Positions 28,114 through 36,636 of a stretch of DNA of 64,000 nt are shown here, one piece after another (the stretch's first letter is position 1; each line of letters opens with the position of its first letter). The translations under genes and the position numbers were made by a program. This stretch comes from an uncultured Clostridium sp. GTDB lineage: Bacteria; Bacillota; Clostridia; TANB77; CAG-508. The notes beneath the pieces are model-generated. The model was not told the DNA's origin, searched no databases, and saw nothing but the letters and a program-made list of their open reading frames with translations. The stretch lies in NCBI GenBank assembly GCA_946497695.1, contig CAMMLJ010000003.1, positions 1 through 64,000 of the forward strand. Direction: 5' to 3'.

Positions 28114-29219
28114 TATCTATATAACCTCCTAACTGAAGAATCTACGTATAAAGGATTTGCATTCATTTTAACTTTTTCTCCTATTTTAAAATCTTCTCCT
28201 GTTATATCTACAGTAACATGATACATTCCGATTCTTCCTAGTATTGGATATCTTTTGTTATTTATTTCTACATATAATTTTGTATTTTTAAACAAACTCT
28301 TTATAGCTTGAATTACATCTCTTACTTTGTTTCCAAATGATAACATATCACTTGAAAGTTTCATATGGTATCCTTCTGCATAACCTGTTGGTACAATAGC
28401 AACCTTTGTTTCTTTTTTAGTTGTATATGTATTGGAATAACCTATATTCCAACCTTTTGGTAAAGTTTTTATTTCAGAAATTTCGCTTTCTAAATATCCT
28501 ACTTTTTTTAGACCAAGCTTGTTTGCTACTGCAACTCTACCTAAAAAAGCAGAACCTATTCTTACTGCATCCAAATTCATCTGTGGAAATCTTATAAATG
28601 CTGAAGAATTTGATATATGTTTTATTTGAATATTAATTTTGTTTTCTTCCAACACTTTTATAACACTTAAAAATCTCTCATATTGTAGGTTTGTCCATTT
28701 TTCTTTATAAAAAGATGTTGAAAAATGAGAAAAAATTCCTTCAATTGTTGCAAATTTTTGTAATTCCTTTATATCTTTTAGTATGTTTTCTGTATCAGTA
28801 TATAAATATCCATATCTTCCGAAACCTGTATCTATTTTTATATGAACTTTAGGCTTTTTATTTATCACTTTTATAATTTTAATTAATGCATCTTTTGCTT
28901 CTGAACTTCCTATTGTTATAGTAATATTATTTTTTACCATATCCTCCAGTTCTTGTTCTATTGCTGTAGATGACATCATTAAAATATCTGCTTTTATTCC
29001 AGCTTCACGTAATTTTATGGCTTCGTCTGTACTTGCAACAGCTAAATAATCTATTCCATTATCTATTAAAAAATTTGCATATTCGTTTAACCCCAAACCA
29101 TAACCATTAGATTTTACAATTGCTATTATTTTTAATTTGTCATTAACACTTTTTGCATATTCTTTTATCTGTTTTATATTATGCTTTAAATCTTGCTTTT
29201 CTATAACTAAAATGCCCAT
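28113..29219 (-). CDS. alr: Alanine racemase (divergent)
   Basis: PLP enzyme supplying D-alanine for peptidoglycan. The PLP lysine is in AIVKSNGYGLG (K36; the usual sequence is KANAYGHG), the catalytic Tyr in NIGYSNTYTTKKE, GYAEGYHMK corresponds to the usual GYADGY, and GRIGMYHVTVDITG replaces the usual GR-CMDQ segment. It retains both catalytic bases but is clearly divergent at surrounding positions. RBS GAGGAGA before ATG. It lies in a wall gene context (femX upstream). Confidence 0.93.
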   Translation of the reverse strand: MGILVIEKQDLKHNIKQIKEYAKSVNDKLKIIAIVKSNGYGLGLNEYANFLIDNGIDYLAVASTDEAIKLREAGIKADILMMSSTAIEQELEDMVKNNITITIGSSEAKDALIKIIKVINKKPKVHIKIDTGFGRYGYLYTDTENILKDIKELQKFATIEGIFSHFSTSFYKEKWTNLQYERFLSVIKVLEENKINIQIKHISNSSAFIRFPQMNLDAVRIGSAFLGRVAVANKLGLKKVGYLESEISEIKTLPKGWNIGYSNTYTTKKETKVAIVPTGYAEGYHMKLSSDMLSFGNKVRDVIQAIKSLFKNTKLYVEINNKRYPILGRIGMYHVTVDITGEDFKIGEKVKMNANPLYVDSSVRRLYR

Positions 29220-29233
29220 CTTTTCTCCTCTTA

Positions 29234-29262
29234 TGAACTTTAAGCTCCGTCCCTAAAGTTCA
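29234..29262. repeat. Inverted repeat between femX and alr
   Basis: TGAACTTTA / TAAAGTTCA with an 11-nt GC-rich loop (AGCTCCGTCCC). No T-run; may act in attenuation upstream of alr. Confidence 0.6.
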
Positions 29263-29272
29263 AAGCCTATCA

Positions 29273-30337
29273 TTATTTTTTATATCTATTCATTAAAAGG
29301 CTTCTAACTCTTTTAAACACAGTTTCTGATATTTTATATAATTTATATCTTACTGGTGAGTAATCCATGTGAAGTTCTCCTATAAATTCTGTGAATTCTG
29401 CACCAAAACCTTGTTTAAATCTATATAACCCATATTGAGGATGATTCTCGTCTACAACTCCTGAAACTCCTCTTAAGTCGTATATATCATCACCTCTAGA
29501 AATTGCAAGTTTTATCATTTCCCATTGTAATAAATAATTTGGCATTAAATTTCTGTGTTCATTACTGCTTGCCCCATATAAATACCAAGTTTTATTACCA
29601 TACATAATAGGTATAACTCCAGAAATTGGTTTACCATCATAATATGCCATTAATACTTTCATATGTTCTGGTGCTAATGCATCATACATTTGCTCGAAGT
29701 ATTCTAATGGTCTTATCATAAACCCATCTCTTTTACCTGTTTCTATCATTATTCTATGGAAATCTTTTAAATCTTCTCTATTTCCATCTTTTACAGTAAC
29801 TCCTTTTCTTCCTGCTAATCTTACATTATATCTTGTTTTTGAATGAAAAGCTTTAAATATTTCATCTTCTGTTTTTCCTTTTATATCTAATCTAAATACA
29901 TATCTAGGTTGAATTTCATCTCTAAAATCTTTTGCATCATCTTTTATTTTATAACCTAATTTTGTTACTATATCTCTAAATTCTTTATCATCACTTTTTA
30001 TATCTGGCTCTATTTTTAATACCATTGCATGATATTTTTTAGCTAATTCTTTTGCTCCATCTGTTAATTGTTTTAAAACTTTTTCATCGTGAATATCGCA
30101 AACCGGTCCTCTTGATGAATACATTAAATATCCGAAAATTGGTATTTTTCTAAGTAAGACACTTAATGAACCTATTATATTATTATTCTCATCTTCAGCT
30201 AAAATAACTTCATTTTTCCAAAAATTTTTAACTTTTCCCCATTCTAAAGATTGTTGAAAATTACATCTCTCATGATGTTCCAAAAATTCAGTGTATTTTT
30301 GTCTATCTTCTTCACTATTCATATCTAAAAATCTCAA
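29273..30337 (-). CDS. femX: FemX/FemAB-family peptidoglycan bridge aminoacyltransferase
   Basis: Adds amino acids from aminoacyl-tRNA to the lipid II stem peptide. Two GNAT-like subdomains contain CNFQQSLEWGKVKN, YSSRGPVCD, FHSKTRYNVRLAGRKGV, MIRPLEYFEQMYDAL, GKPISGVIPI, YLYGASSNEHRNLMPNYLLQWEMI and DLRGVSG, family hallmarks. The start codon is TTG with GGAGG 8 nt upstream. Downstream alr supplies D-Ala for the same pathway. Confidence 0.94.
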   Translation of the reverse strand: MRFLDMNSEEDRQKYTEFLEHHERCNFQQSLEWGKVKNFWKNEVILAEDENNNIIGSLSVLLRKIPIFGYLMYSSRGPVCDIHDEKVLKQLTDGAKELAKKYHAMVLKIEPDIKSDDKEFRDIVTKLGYKIKDDAKDFRDEIQPRYVFRLDIKGKTEDEIFKAFHSKTRYNVRLAGRKGVTVKDGNREDLKDFHRIMIETGKRDGFMIRPLEYFEQMYDALAPEHMKVLMAYYDGKPISGVIPIMYGNKTWYLYGASSNEHRNLMPNYLLQWEMIKLAISRGDDIYDLRGVSGVVDENHPQYGLYRFKQGFGAEFTEFIGELHMDYSPVRYKLYKISETVFKRVRSLLMNRYKK

Positions 30338-30374
30338 TTTAATTCCTCCAATGTATATCTATTTTCATTTTCAT

Positions 30375-30403
30375 ATTTTACACTAACTATCTTTTTTTTA
30401 CAA
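30375..30403 (-). promoter_or_regulatory. femX promoter
   Basis: Minus strand: TTGTAA, 17 nt, TAAAAT. Confidence 0.6.
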
Positions 30404-30411
30404 GTATTTTT

Positions 30412-30437
30412 CCCCTATTTAAACATTTAAATAGGGG
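30412..30437. repeat. Perfect 12-bp inverted repeat downstream of the 49-residue gene
   Basis: CCCCTATTTAAA / TTTAAATAGGGG with a 2-nt loop. It may terminate the 49-residue gene, although no T-run follows. Confidence 0.6.
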
Positions 30438-30488
30438 AAGTAATTAGATATGTTTGAGTAAAACTTTTTAATAAGTAATTTTGAGATA

Positions 30489-30638
30489 TTAACAACATCT
30501 AGAATTTCCAAAGCTTGTAAATAGTAATAAGAATATGATTATAAAGAATAATATTTCGCTATCTCCACATCCACAGCACATATTTCCAAATAATCCTCCA
30601 TTATTGCATCCGCAGTTTGATCCTCTATCTTCTGGCAT
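30489..30638 (-). CDS. Small Cys-rich single-helix protein (49 residues)
   Basis: Starts behind GGAGGG. The first half is Cys/Gly/Asn-rich (NCGCNNGG, MCCGCGD), followed by one strong membrane helix (EILFFIIIFLLLF) and a Cys-Cys end. Proteins of this shape are common small orphans of spore-forming Firmicutes, some linked to spores. Function unknown. It is divergent from the U32 gene. Confidence 0.6.
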   Translation of the reverse strand: MPEDRGSNCGCNNGGLFGNMCCGCGDSEILFFIIIFLLLFTSFGNSRCC

Positions 30639-30748
30639 CCTCTTCCCTCCTTTATTTGGCGAAGCCACTTTTTTATATGATATATTATGCGAATTTCATT
30701 TTTTATGTTACAATAGGTATGGATATAAAAAATAAAGAGGTGATTTTT

Positions 30749-33160
30749 TTGGAACTACTTGCTCCTGCAGGAGATTTTGAATGTTTAAAAGCTGCTGTTC
30801 AAAATGGTGCAGACAGCGTATATTTTGGTGCAAGCTCTTTTAGTGCTCGTGCTTTTGCCAATAATTTTGATAATGAAGCTTTAGAAATGGCAATTAACTA
30901 TGCAAAATTAAGAAATGTAAAAACACATTTAACATTAAATACACTAATTACAGATAATGAATTTGAAGATGCAATAAAACTTGCAACACATGCTTATAAT
31001 TGTGGTATAGATGCAATTATAGTGCAAGATTTTGGACTTGCACGTTATCTAATTAAAAATTTTCCTGACCTTGATGTTCATGGTAGTACTCAAATGACTA
31101 TTCACAATTTAGAATGTGTGCAAACTTTAGAAAAATTTGGCTTTAAAAGAGCTGTTCTTTCTAGAGAATTGCCTATTTCTGAAATATATGATATTTGTCA
31201 TAAAACTAATATAGAAACAGAAGTATTTATTCATGGTGCTTTGTGTCTTTCTTATTCTGGTCAATGCTTAATGTCTAGCATGATAGGCGGTCGTTCTGGA
31301 AATAGAGGCAAATGTGCTCAACCATGTAGATTGCCATATAAAGTAAAAGGTATCGATTCTTCTTTTAAATATTTGATGAGTCCTAAAGATTTATGTGGTT
31401 TAGAATTTATTCCAAATCTAATTGATGCTGGGGTTACTTGCTTTAAAATAGAAGGTAGAATGAAAAAGCCAGAATATGTTGCTACAGTTACAAGAATTTA
31501 CCGTAAATATATAGATAAATACATAAATAAAGAAGATTACGAAATAGATCAAAAAGATGTAGATGATTTACTTCAAGTGTTTAATAGGGGAGGTTTTTCA
31601 TCTGGTCATCTTAAGAACTCTCCTAATACTGATTTTGTTTATCCAGAAAAACCTAATAATGCTGGGATATATATAGGTAATATTTCTAATTATTCTGCAC
31701 ATAAAGGATATGTGTCTTTTACATTAAAAAATAGTCTTTCCATTGGAGATATTATTTCATTTGATAATGAGCATAAAAAATATACTGTTTCTGAGTTAAT
31801 GAAAAATGGACTAAATCTGGCTTCAGCAGATGTAGGTGACAAAGTTACTATTGGTAGAATGAAAGGAAAAATATCTATTGGTGCAAAAATATATAAATTA
31901 ACAAGTAAAAGTTTATTTAGTACCGCAAATTCTTCTTTTACTAATGCTGAAAATATCAAGACTTATTTAAATGCAAACATCTCAATCAAAGAAGGTGAAC
32001 CAATTGTATTAAAAGTTTCTACTATTAATAGTAATGATAGTATATATAATAATATTACAGTTACAGAAAAATCTGAAAGCATGCCTGTTCAAGCAATTAA
32101 TAAACCTTTAGATATAGAAAGAATTATTACACAATTAAAAAAGACTTCTAATACACAATTCGAATTTAACGATATTAATGTTCAGCTAGACCCGAATTTA
32201 TTTATACCTAATATAAGTATTATAAATGAGCTTAGAAGACAAGCTTTAGCTAATATAGAAACATGTGCTATACAAAAATTCAAAAGAAATTTAGATATAA
32301 AATATTCTCCAGCTAACAGTGTTGCACCACAAATTACACAAAAGGGTATATCAGTTTGTTTTAATATTCTGGATGACACATTAGATTATACAAAGCTTAA
32401 TAATTTTAGTAACGCATATATCCCTTTAAAATATTTTTATAATAATAAATATTTTGAGATTATTAATACAATTGCTAAAAAAGCTGATATCTATGTATAT
32501 ATGCCAATTATTATTCGTGGTAACTATAAGAATTTATTAGCAAATTATTTAAGAGCTGCTATAGAAAACTTTGATGTTAAAGGTATTGTTTTTTCTAATA
32601 TAGGAAATGTTGAATATTTAAAATTTATTAAAGAGCAATATGGCAACAAATTAAAATTAATATCAAATTATACTTTAAATGTTTTTAATGATAATACTAT
32701 AAAAGAGTTACTTGATTATGACATTGATTTAATAGAAATTTCTCCAGAACTAAATAAAACTAATATCTCATCACTTTGTAATTCTTATGGCGATAATATA
32801 GAAGTATTTGCATATGGAAAACTTCCGGTAATGAATACAAATTACTGCTTTTTAGGTAAATCAAATAAATGCTATCCAAATTGTGATAAAAAATGTTTTG
32901 ATACTTCTAAAAAATATGCTTTAGTTGATAGATTAGGTTTTGAATTTAGATTTATTCCTGATAATATTCAGACTATTACAACTGTTTTTAATAGCAGAAT
33001 TACATCAATTGAAACAAAAGATTTTAATGTAAAGTCATGCAGAATTAATATTTTAGACGAAAATATTGATGAAATTAATGAAGTTATACATACAGTTTCA
33101 AAGGGAAATAGATTAGAAGGAAATATGTATACAAACGGTAATTTAAATAGAGAAATTTAG
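30749..33160 (+). CDS. U32 family peptidase-like protein with C-terminal extension domain
   Basis: About 803 residues. The N-terminus is a typical U32 domain: LLAPAGDFECLKAAVQNGADSVY-type start, VHGSTQMTIHN, LSRELPISEI, EVFIHGALC and the Cys-rich SGNRGKCAQPCRLPYKV; then FKIEGRMKKPEYVA and GGFSSGHL. The long C-terminus fits the DUF3656 part of the RlhA/YdcP subgroup, enzymes that hydroxylate 23S rRNA. The start is TTG 30749 (giving MELLAPAG) behind AGAGGTGAT. The stop overlaps a copy of the dispersed repeat. Confidence 0.87.
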   Translation: MELLAPAGDFECLKAAVQNGADSVYFGASSFSARAFANNFDNEALEMAINYAKLRNVKTHLTLNTLITDNEFEDAIKLATHAYNCGIDAIIVQDFGLARYLIKNFPDLDVHGSTQMTIHNLECVQTLEKFGFKRAVLSRELPISEIYDICHKTNIETEVFIHGALCLSYSGQCLMSSMIGGRSGNRGKCAQPCRLPYKVKGIDSSFKYLMSPKDLCGLEFIPNLIDAGVTCFKIEGRMKKPEYVATVTRIYRKYIDKYINKEDYEIDQKDVDDLLQVFNRGGFSSGHLKNSPNTDFVYPEKPNNAGIYIGNISNYSAHKGYVSFTLKNSLSIGDIISFDNEHKKYTVSELMKNGLNLASADVGDKVTIGRMKGKISIGAKIYKLTSKSLFSTANSSFTNAENIKTYLNANISIKEGEPIVLKVSTINSNDSIYNNITVTEKSESMPVQAINKPLDIERIITQLKKTSNTQFEFNDINVQLDPNLFIPNISIINELRRQALANIETCAIQKFKRNLDIKYSPANSVAPQITQKGISVCFNILDDTLDYTKLNNFSNAYIPLKYFYNNKYFEIINTIAKKADIYVYMPIIIRGNYKNLLANYLRAAIENFDVKGIVFSNIGNVEYLKFIKEQYGNKLKLISNYTLNVFNDNTIKELLDYDIDLIEISPELNKTNISSLCNSYGDNIEVFAYGKLPVMNTNYCFLGKSNKCYPNCDKKCFDTSKKYALVDRLGFEFRFIPDNIQTITTVFNSRITSIETKDFNVKSCRINILDENIDEINEVIHTVSKGNRLEGNMYTNGNLNREI

Positions 33161-33187
33161 GGATTTGGGGACGTTCCTTTTTTCCCT
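33159..33187 (+). repeat. Dispersed 29-bp repeat, plus orientation
   Basis: AGGGATTTGGGGACGTTCC followed by T6CCCT. It overlaps the U32 stop codon by 2 nt and is followed by a strong terminator. Confidence 0.9.
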
Positions 33188-33195
33188 ATATAAAC

Positions 33196-33233
33196 AACGA
33201 AAGACCATCTCTCGCAATAGATGGTCTTTCGTT
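33196..33233. terminator. Bidirectional terminator with 15-bp perfect stem
   Basis: AACGAAAGACCATCT / AGATGGTCTTTCGTT around an 8-nt loop, with GTTTTAG on the plus side. Serves both the U32 gene and the convergent 84-residue gene. Confidence 0.85.
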
Positions 33234-33252
33234 TTAGTAGTTTTGGAAATAA

Positions 33253-33507
33253 TTAATAATTATTCCTTTCTAAATACTTTGTGGCAACATTTGCAACAGC
33301 GATATTTGTAGCACCACTTACCCCTTCGGGGTCATAAGTAAAAAGCACCGTTTTACTGCCATCGGGACACTTTACTGTAACTTTCATTATTGTAATTGTT
33401 ATTGGATGGCCATCATTCGATTTAAGGTAATAAATACCTTCTCCAAGCGATTTCTCTTCACTTAAAGTATAACTCACATCGCCTACTCTAAATTCTACAC
33501 TCTCCAT
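33253..33507 (-). CDS. Hypothetical beta-rich protein, 84 residues, orphan
   Basis: Not recognised. Alternating strands (VEFRVGDVSYTL, ITITIMKVTVKCPDG, TVLFTYDP) suggest a small beta-sandwich or barrel. The start is placed at MESVEF because AAAGGAC lies 6-7 nt before it; a longer frame to 33546 has no RBS. It is isolated between terminators and looks higher in G+C than its neighbours. Confidence 0.5.
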   Translation of the reverse strand: MESVEFRVGDVSYTLSEEKSLGEGIYYLKSNDGHPITITIMKVTVKCPDGSKTVLFTYDPEGVSGATNIAVANVATKYLERNNY

Positions 33508-33615
33508 GTTGTCCTTTCTGCCAATCGGTTGTACATCTAACCGCATGGACTTTGTTGCAATTTACTATTTCTACATTTGTTATTATACGTTATTTTCATA
33601 AATAGTCAAATAAAT

Positions 33616-33933
33616 TTATATAGGATTACTGCTTAATTTAATTATTAAATCCATATTGTCGTCTTTTGCAGCTTTATTTTTTCTAATAGCTCCACATTTT
33701 TCACATCTAAATACAATTACATAACCCTTTTTAGAACTTAATTCTATCCCAATTGGTTTTAAAATTCCATGACATGTTTCTGCTCTGTCTCCTGGATTTA
33801 TATCTACATGTTTAGAATATAAACAATATGGGCAATGATTTCTGCAAGAATATTCTAATTTAGGTACTAATTTTCCACAGTGTTCGCAAATAAATTCTTC
33901 ATCTATTTCTGTAAATTTGCTATCTTTTAACAT
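33616..33933 (-). CDS. RNHCP-domain zinc-ribbon protein
   Basis: 105 residues with two zinc knuckles: CEHCGKLVP...CRNHCPYCLYSKHVD (giving the family its name) and FRCEKCGAIRKNKAA. The domain is uncharacterised; a nucleic-acid or ribosome role is often guessed. RBS AGGAGTTAATT is weak but plausible. It lies 9 nt after the kinase stop and shares its operon. Confidence 0.85.
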   Translation of the reverse strand: MLKDSKFTEIDEEFICEHCGKLVPKLEYSCRNHCPYCLYSKHVDINPGDRAETCHGILKPIGIELSSKKGYVIVFRCEKCGAIRKNKAAKDDNMDLIIKLSSNPI

Positions 33934-33942
33934 AATTAACTC

Positions 33943-35574
33943 CTAGTATTTAAAATCTCCATTTCCTAAAAATTCCCTTAATAAAGAATTGGTTGGTATT
34001 AAATCTTTTGGTATTTCCTCAAAATATTGTAAAATTTCGCATAATCTTTTTGCTTCTGAATATTCTGGCTCTGAACTATCAATTTCCTTTAATAGTGGTA
34101 ATGCCATCGTTTTTAATACTGACATTTCATATACCAAAGAAGTATTAAACATAACATCTGCTTGTTCTTGATAAGGGAATATATTTTTTTGTTCTCCTCT
34201 ATTTACAGATGGCCACATTCTTAAAGTATGAAGCGCAGAATATCCTCTGAATTGATAATCTCTTACTATTCTTCTTATTAATCTTGAATCTGTTGTTGAT
34301 ATTCTATTAAAATAATCAATATTTAATACAGTTAATGCACTAATATATATTTTAAACTTATTTTCTTTTGGAATACTCTCTGTTAACTTATCATTTAAAC
34401 AGTGGATTCCCTCTATTACAAGTACATCATTTTTGTTTAATTTTAATTTATCTCCTCTATACTCTTTATGCCCTGTATGAAAATTAAATGATGGTGTTTC
34501 TACTTCTTCACCATTTAATAAACTTAGAATTTGATTATTAAATAAGTTCATATCTATAGCATTTATATCTTCAAAATCATAATTTCCATTTTCATCTTTT
34601 GGAGTATCTTCTCTTTCTACAAAATAGTTATCAACTGATATTGTAACTGGTCTTAATCCATTTAGTTCTAGTTGCAGACCTAACCTTTGTGCAAAAGTCG
34701 TTTTCCCAGAAGATGATGGCCCTGCAATTAAAATAACCTTTGCATTTCTATTTTGTGCTATTTTGTCTGCTATTTGAGAAATCTTTTTCTCGTGCAAAGC
34801 TTCATCTAATAAAACAATATGTTTTGCTTCTCCATTTTGAACCTTTGTATTTAACTTATATAATGTATTTATATCTAATAATCTATGTATATTTTCGTAA
34901 TCTTGAAGTGCTGATAATAATTTAGGATTATCTACAAATGGTTGTAATTTAGTTATATCCTTTCTATTTGGATATCTTACGATAAAACCATGCTTATATT
35001 TTTCTAATTTAAATATTTTCATGTATTTTGTAGAAATTGGCATGACCCCATAATAATAGTTATAATAATCTTCGCAATAATATAAAGTGACATGATCTCT
35101 TTCTTTTATATCTTTTTGTAGTATTCCTTTTAGTGTCTTATTTTTTTCATAAAACTCATCAGCTTCTTCTTTGGTCATTATAACTTTTGTAATTGGTAAA
35201 TCTTCTTTAACTATTTCATTCATTCTGTTACTTACTGCCTCTAGCATTTCATCCGTAACTTTCATATTATCAATTTCAAAAAACATAGAATTTGATAATT
35301 GATAATCAACTGTTAGTAGCGCTTTTGGATATACTTCTGAAAATGCTTTTGCCATTATATAACTTAATCCTCTTATATAGATTCTAAGTCCATCTTTGTC
35401 TGATATATCTACAAATTTTATATTACTATCCTCTTTTAAGACGTGGTTTAACGATTGTATTTGATTATTGCAAATACATGCAATAACATGTTCATTACAT
35501 TCTTCTTTAAACACATCAATTACTTTTTGTGGCTCTTGTATCTCCATAGTTTTATCTTTATATGTTATTTTCAT
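33943..35574 (-). CDS. Nucleoside kinase with TGS and SAD-like domains
   Basis: 543 residues. The N-terminal TGS-like domain and tRNA synthetase second-additional-domain-like segment are related to ThrRS editing regions (residues about 1-230). The C-terminal P-loop kinase has GPSSSGKTTFAQ, DNYFVEREDTP, DFEDINAIDMNLF and IEGIHCLND, in the uridine-kinase/PRK style. This fusion is frequent in Clostridia; a role as nucleoside kinase is assumed, with unknown substrate. RBS GAAAGGAAG before ATG. Confidence 0.85.
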   Translation of the reverse strand: MKITYKDKTMEIQEPQKVIDVFKEECNEHVIACICNNQIQSLNHVLKEDSNIKFVDISDKDGLRIYIRGLSYIMAKAFSEVYPKALLTVDYQLSNSMFFEIDNMKVTDEMLEAVSNRMNEIVKEDLPITKVIMTKEEADEFYEKNKTLKGILQKDIKERDHVTLYYCEDYYNYYYGVMPISTKYMKIFKLEKYKHGFIVRYPNRKDITKLQPFVDNPKLLSALQDYENIHRLLDINTLYKLNTKVQNGEAKHIVLLDEALHEKKISQIADKIAQNRNAKVILIAGPSSSGKTTFAQRLGLQLELNGLRPVTISVDNYFVEREDTPKDENGNYDFEDINAIDMNLFNNQILSLLNGEEVETPSFNFHTGHKEYRGDKLKLNKNDVLVIEGIHCLNDKLTESIPKENKFKIYISALTVLNIDYFNRISTTDSRLIRRIVRDYQFRGYSALHTLRMWPSVNRGEQKNIFPYQEQADVMFNTSLVYEMSVLKTMALPLLKEIDSSEPEYSEAKRLCEILQYFEEIPKDLIPTNSLLREFLGNGDFKY

Positions 35575-35625
35575 AGCATTCTTCCTTTCGTTTTTACTGC
35601 ATAATATTTTATATTATATTATTAT

Positions 35626-36525
35626 TTAAGTCAAACTATTCTTAAAATCTGGAACATATTCTTCTTCATGTTCACCTAAATCTTGCATATATCCATTTTC
35701 TATCCCAATTTCATATATATAATCTTCTATTTGTTTGTATTCTTCAGTACTTATTTTTCTATTAAGCTCTAGTATATTTTTTGCTTTATACGTTGGAAAA
35801 TATTGCGCCATAATACTTACATAAACTTCTTTTCCAATATTATCTATAATCCACTTTAAAACCTTTTTACTATTCTCGATTTCGTTTGGTAAGATTAAAT
35901 GCCTTATTATTAAACCTCTTTTTATTATTCCATTTTCATCTAATTGTGGTGGTCCAACTTGTTTATACATTTCTGCTACTGCTTTTGATGTTACCTCAAA
36001 ATAATTATTTATATTTGAATATTTTTCACCTAATTTATTATTAGCATATTTAAAATCTGGCAGATACACATCTATATATCCCTCTAATGAGTTCACTGTT
36101 TCAATGTTCTCATATCCGTTTGAATTATATATTATTGGTATTTTTAAGCCTTCAGCCTTTGCTATTTTTATCGCTTCTATAATATGATAAACATACATTA
36201 CTGGTGTTACTAAATTTATATTATGTGCACCTTTTTTTTGTTGGTCTAACATACTTTGAGCTAAAAAACTTATATCTACTTCTTGTCCCATTCCTTCTTG
36301 ACTTATTTTATAGTTTTGACAAAATACACAATTAAAATTACAGTTTGAAAAAAATATTGTACCAGAACCATTTGTACCACTTATACATGGTTCTTCAAAC
36401 TGATGTAATGATACTAACGATATTTTTATTTTGTCTGTGGCTTTGCATCTTCCTACTTTTCCTTCTAATCTATTTATTTTGCACATATGTGGACATAGTT
36501 TACATTCTTTTAATTTTTCTAACAT
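35626..36525 (-). CDS. Radical SAM protein, PflX-like (PFL-activase family)
   Basis: 299 residues. The N-terminus has CKLCPHMCKINRLEGKVGRC, a second metal site typical of the COG1313 group, and the radical SAM triad reads CNFNCVFC (CxxxCxxC). Conserved FEEPCISG, GAHNINLVTP and YLPDFKYA follow. It likely installs a glycyl radical or modifies a protein, but the target is unknown; no glycyl-radical enzyme gene is adjacent. Confidence 0.85.
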   Translation of the reverse strand: MLEKLKECKLCPHMCKINRLEGKVGRCKATDKIKISLVSLHQFEEPCISGTNGSGTIFFSNCNFNCVFCQNYKISQEGMGQEVDISFLAQSMLDQQKKGAHNINLVTPVMYVYHIIEAIKIAKAEGLKIPIIYNSNGYENIETVNSLEGYIDVYLPDFKYANNKLGEKYSNINNYFEVTSKAVAEMYKQVGPPQLDENGIIKRGLIIRHLILPNEIENSKKVLKWIIDNIGKEVYVSIMAQYFPTYKAKNILELNRKISTEEYKQIEDYIYEIGIENGYMQDLGEHEEEYVPDFKNSLT

Positions 36526-36579
36526 TTTGCTTCCTTTCTTTTTACGTCTATTAATTATTATACCTTAAATTAATCAAGA

Positions 36580-36620
36580 AATGAAGAGGCAAGATATAAT
36601 ATATCTTTGCCCCTTCATTC
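36580..36620 (-). terminator. Terminator of the 398-residue orphan
   Basis: Minus strand: GAATGAAGGGGCAAAGATA pairs with TATCTTGCCTCTTCATTTC (mismatches at two sites) around a TATTA loop. Confidence 0.7.
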
Positions 36621-36636
36621 TTAACATTCGCTGTGT

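Noticed and set aside
29234..29262. Copy of the 29-bp dispersed family
   Set aside because: It shares only CGTCCC and lacks the flanking AGGGA/TCCCT ends; it is a separate inverted repeat.
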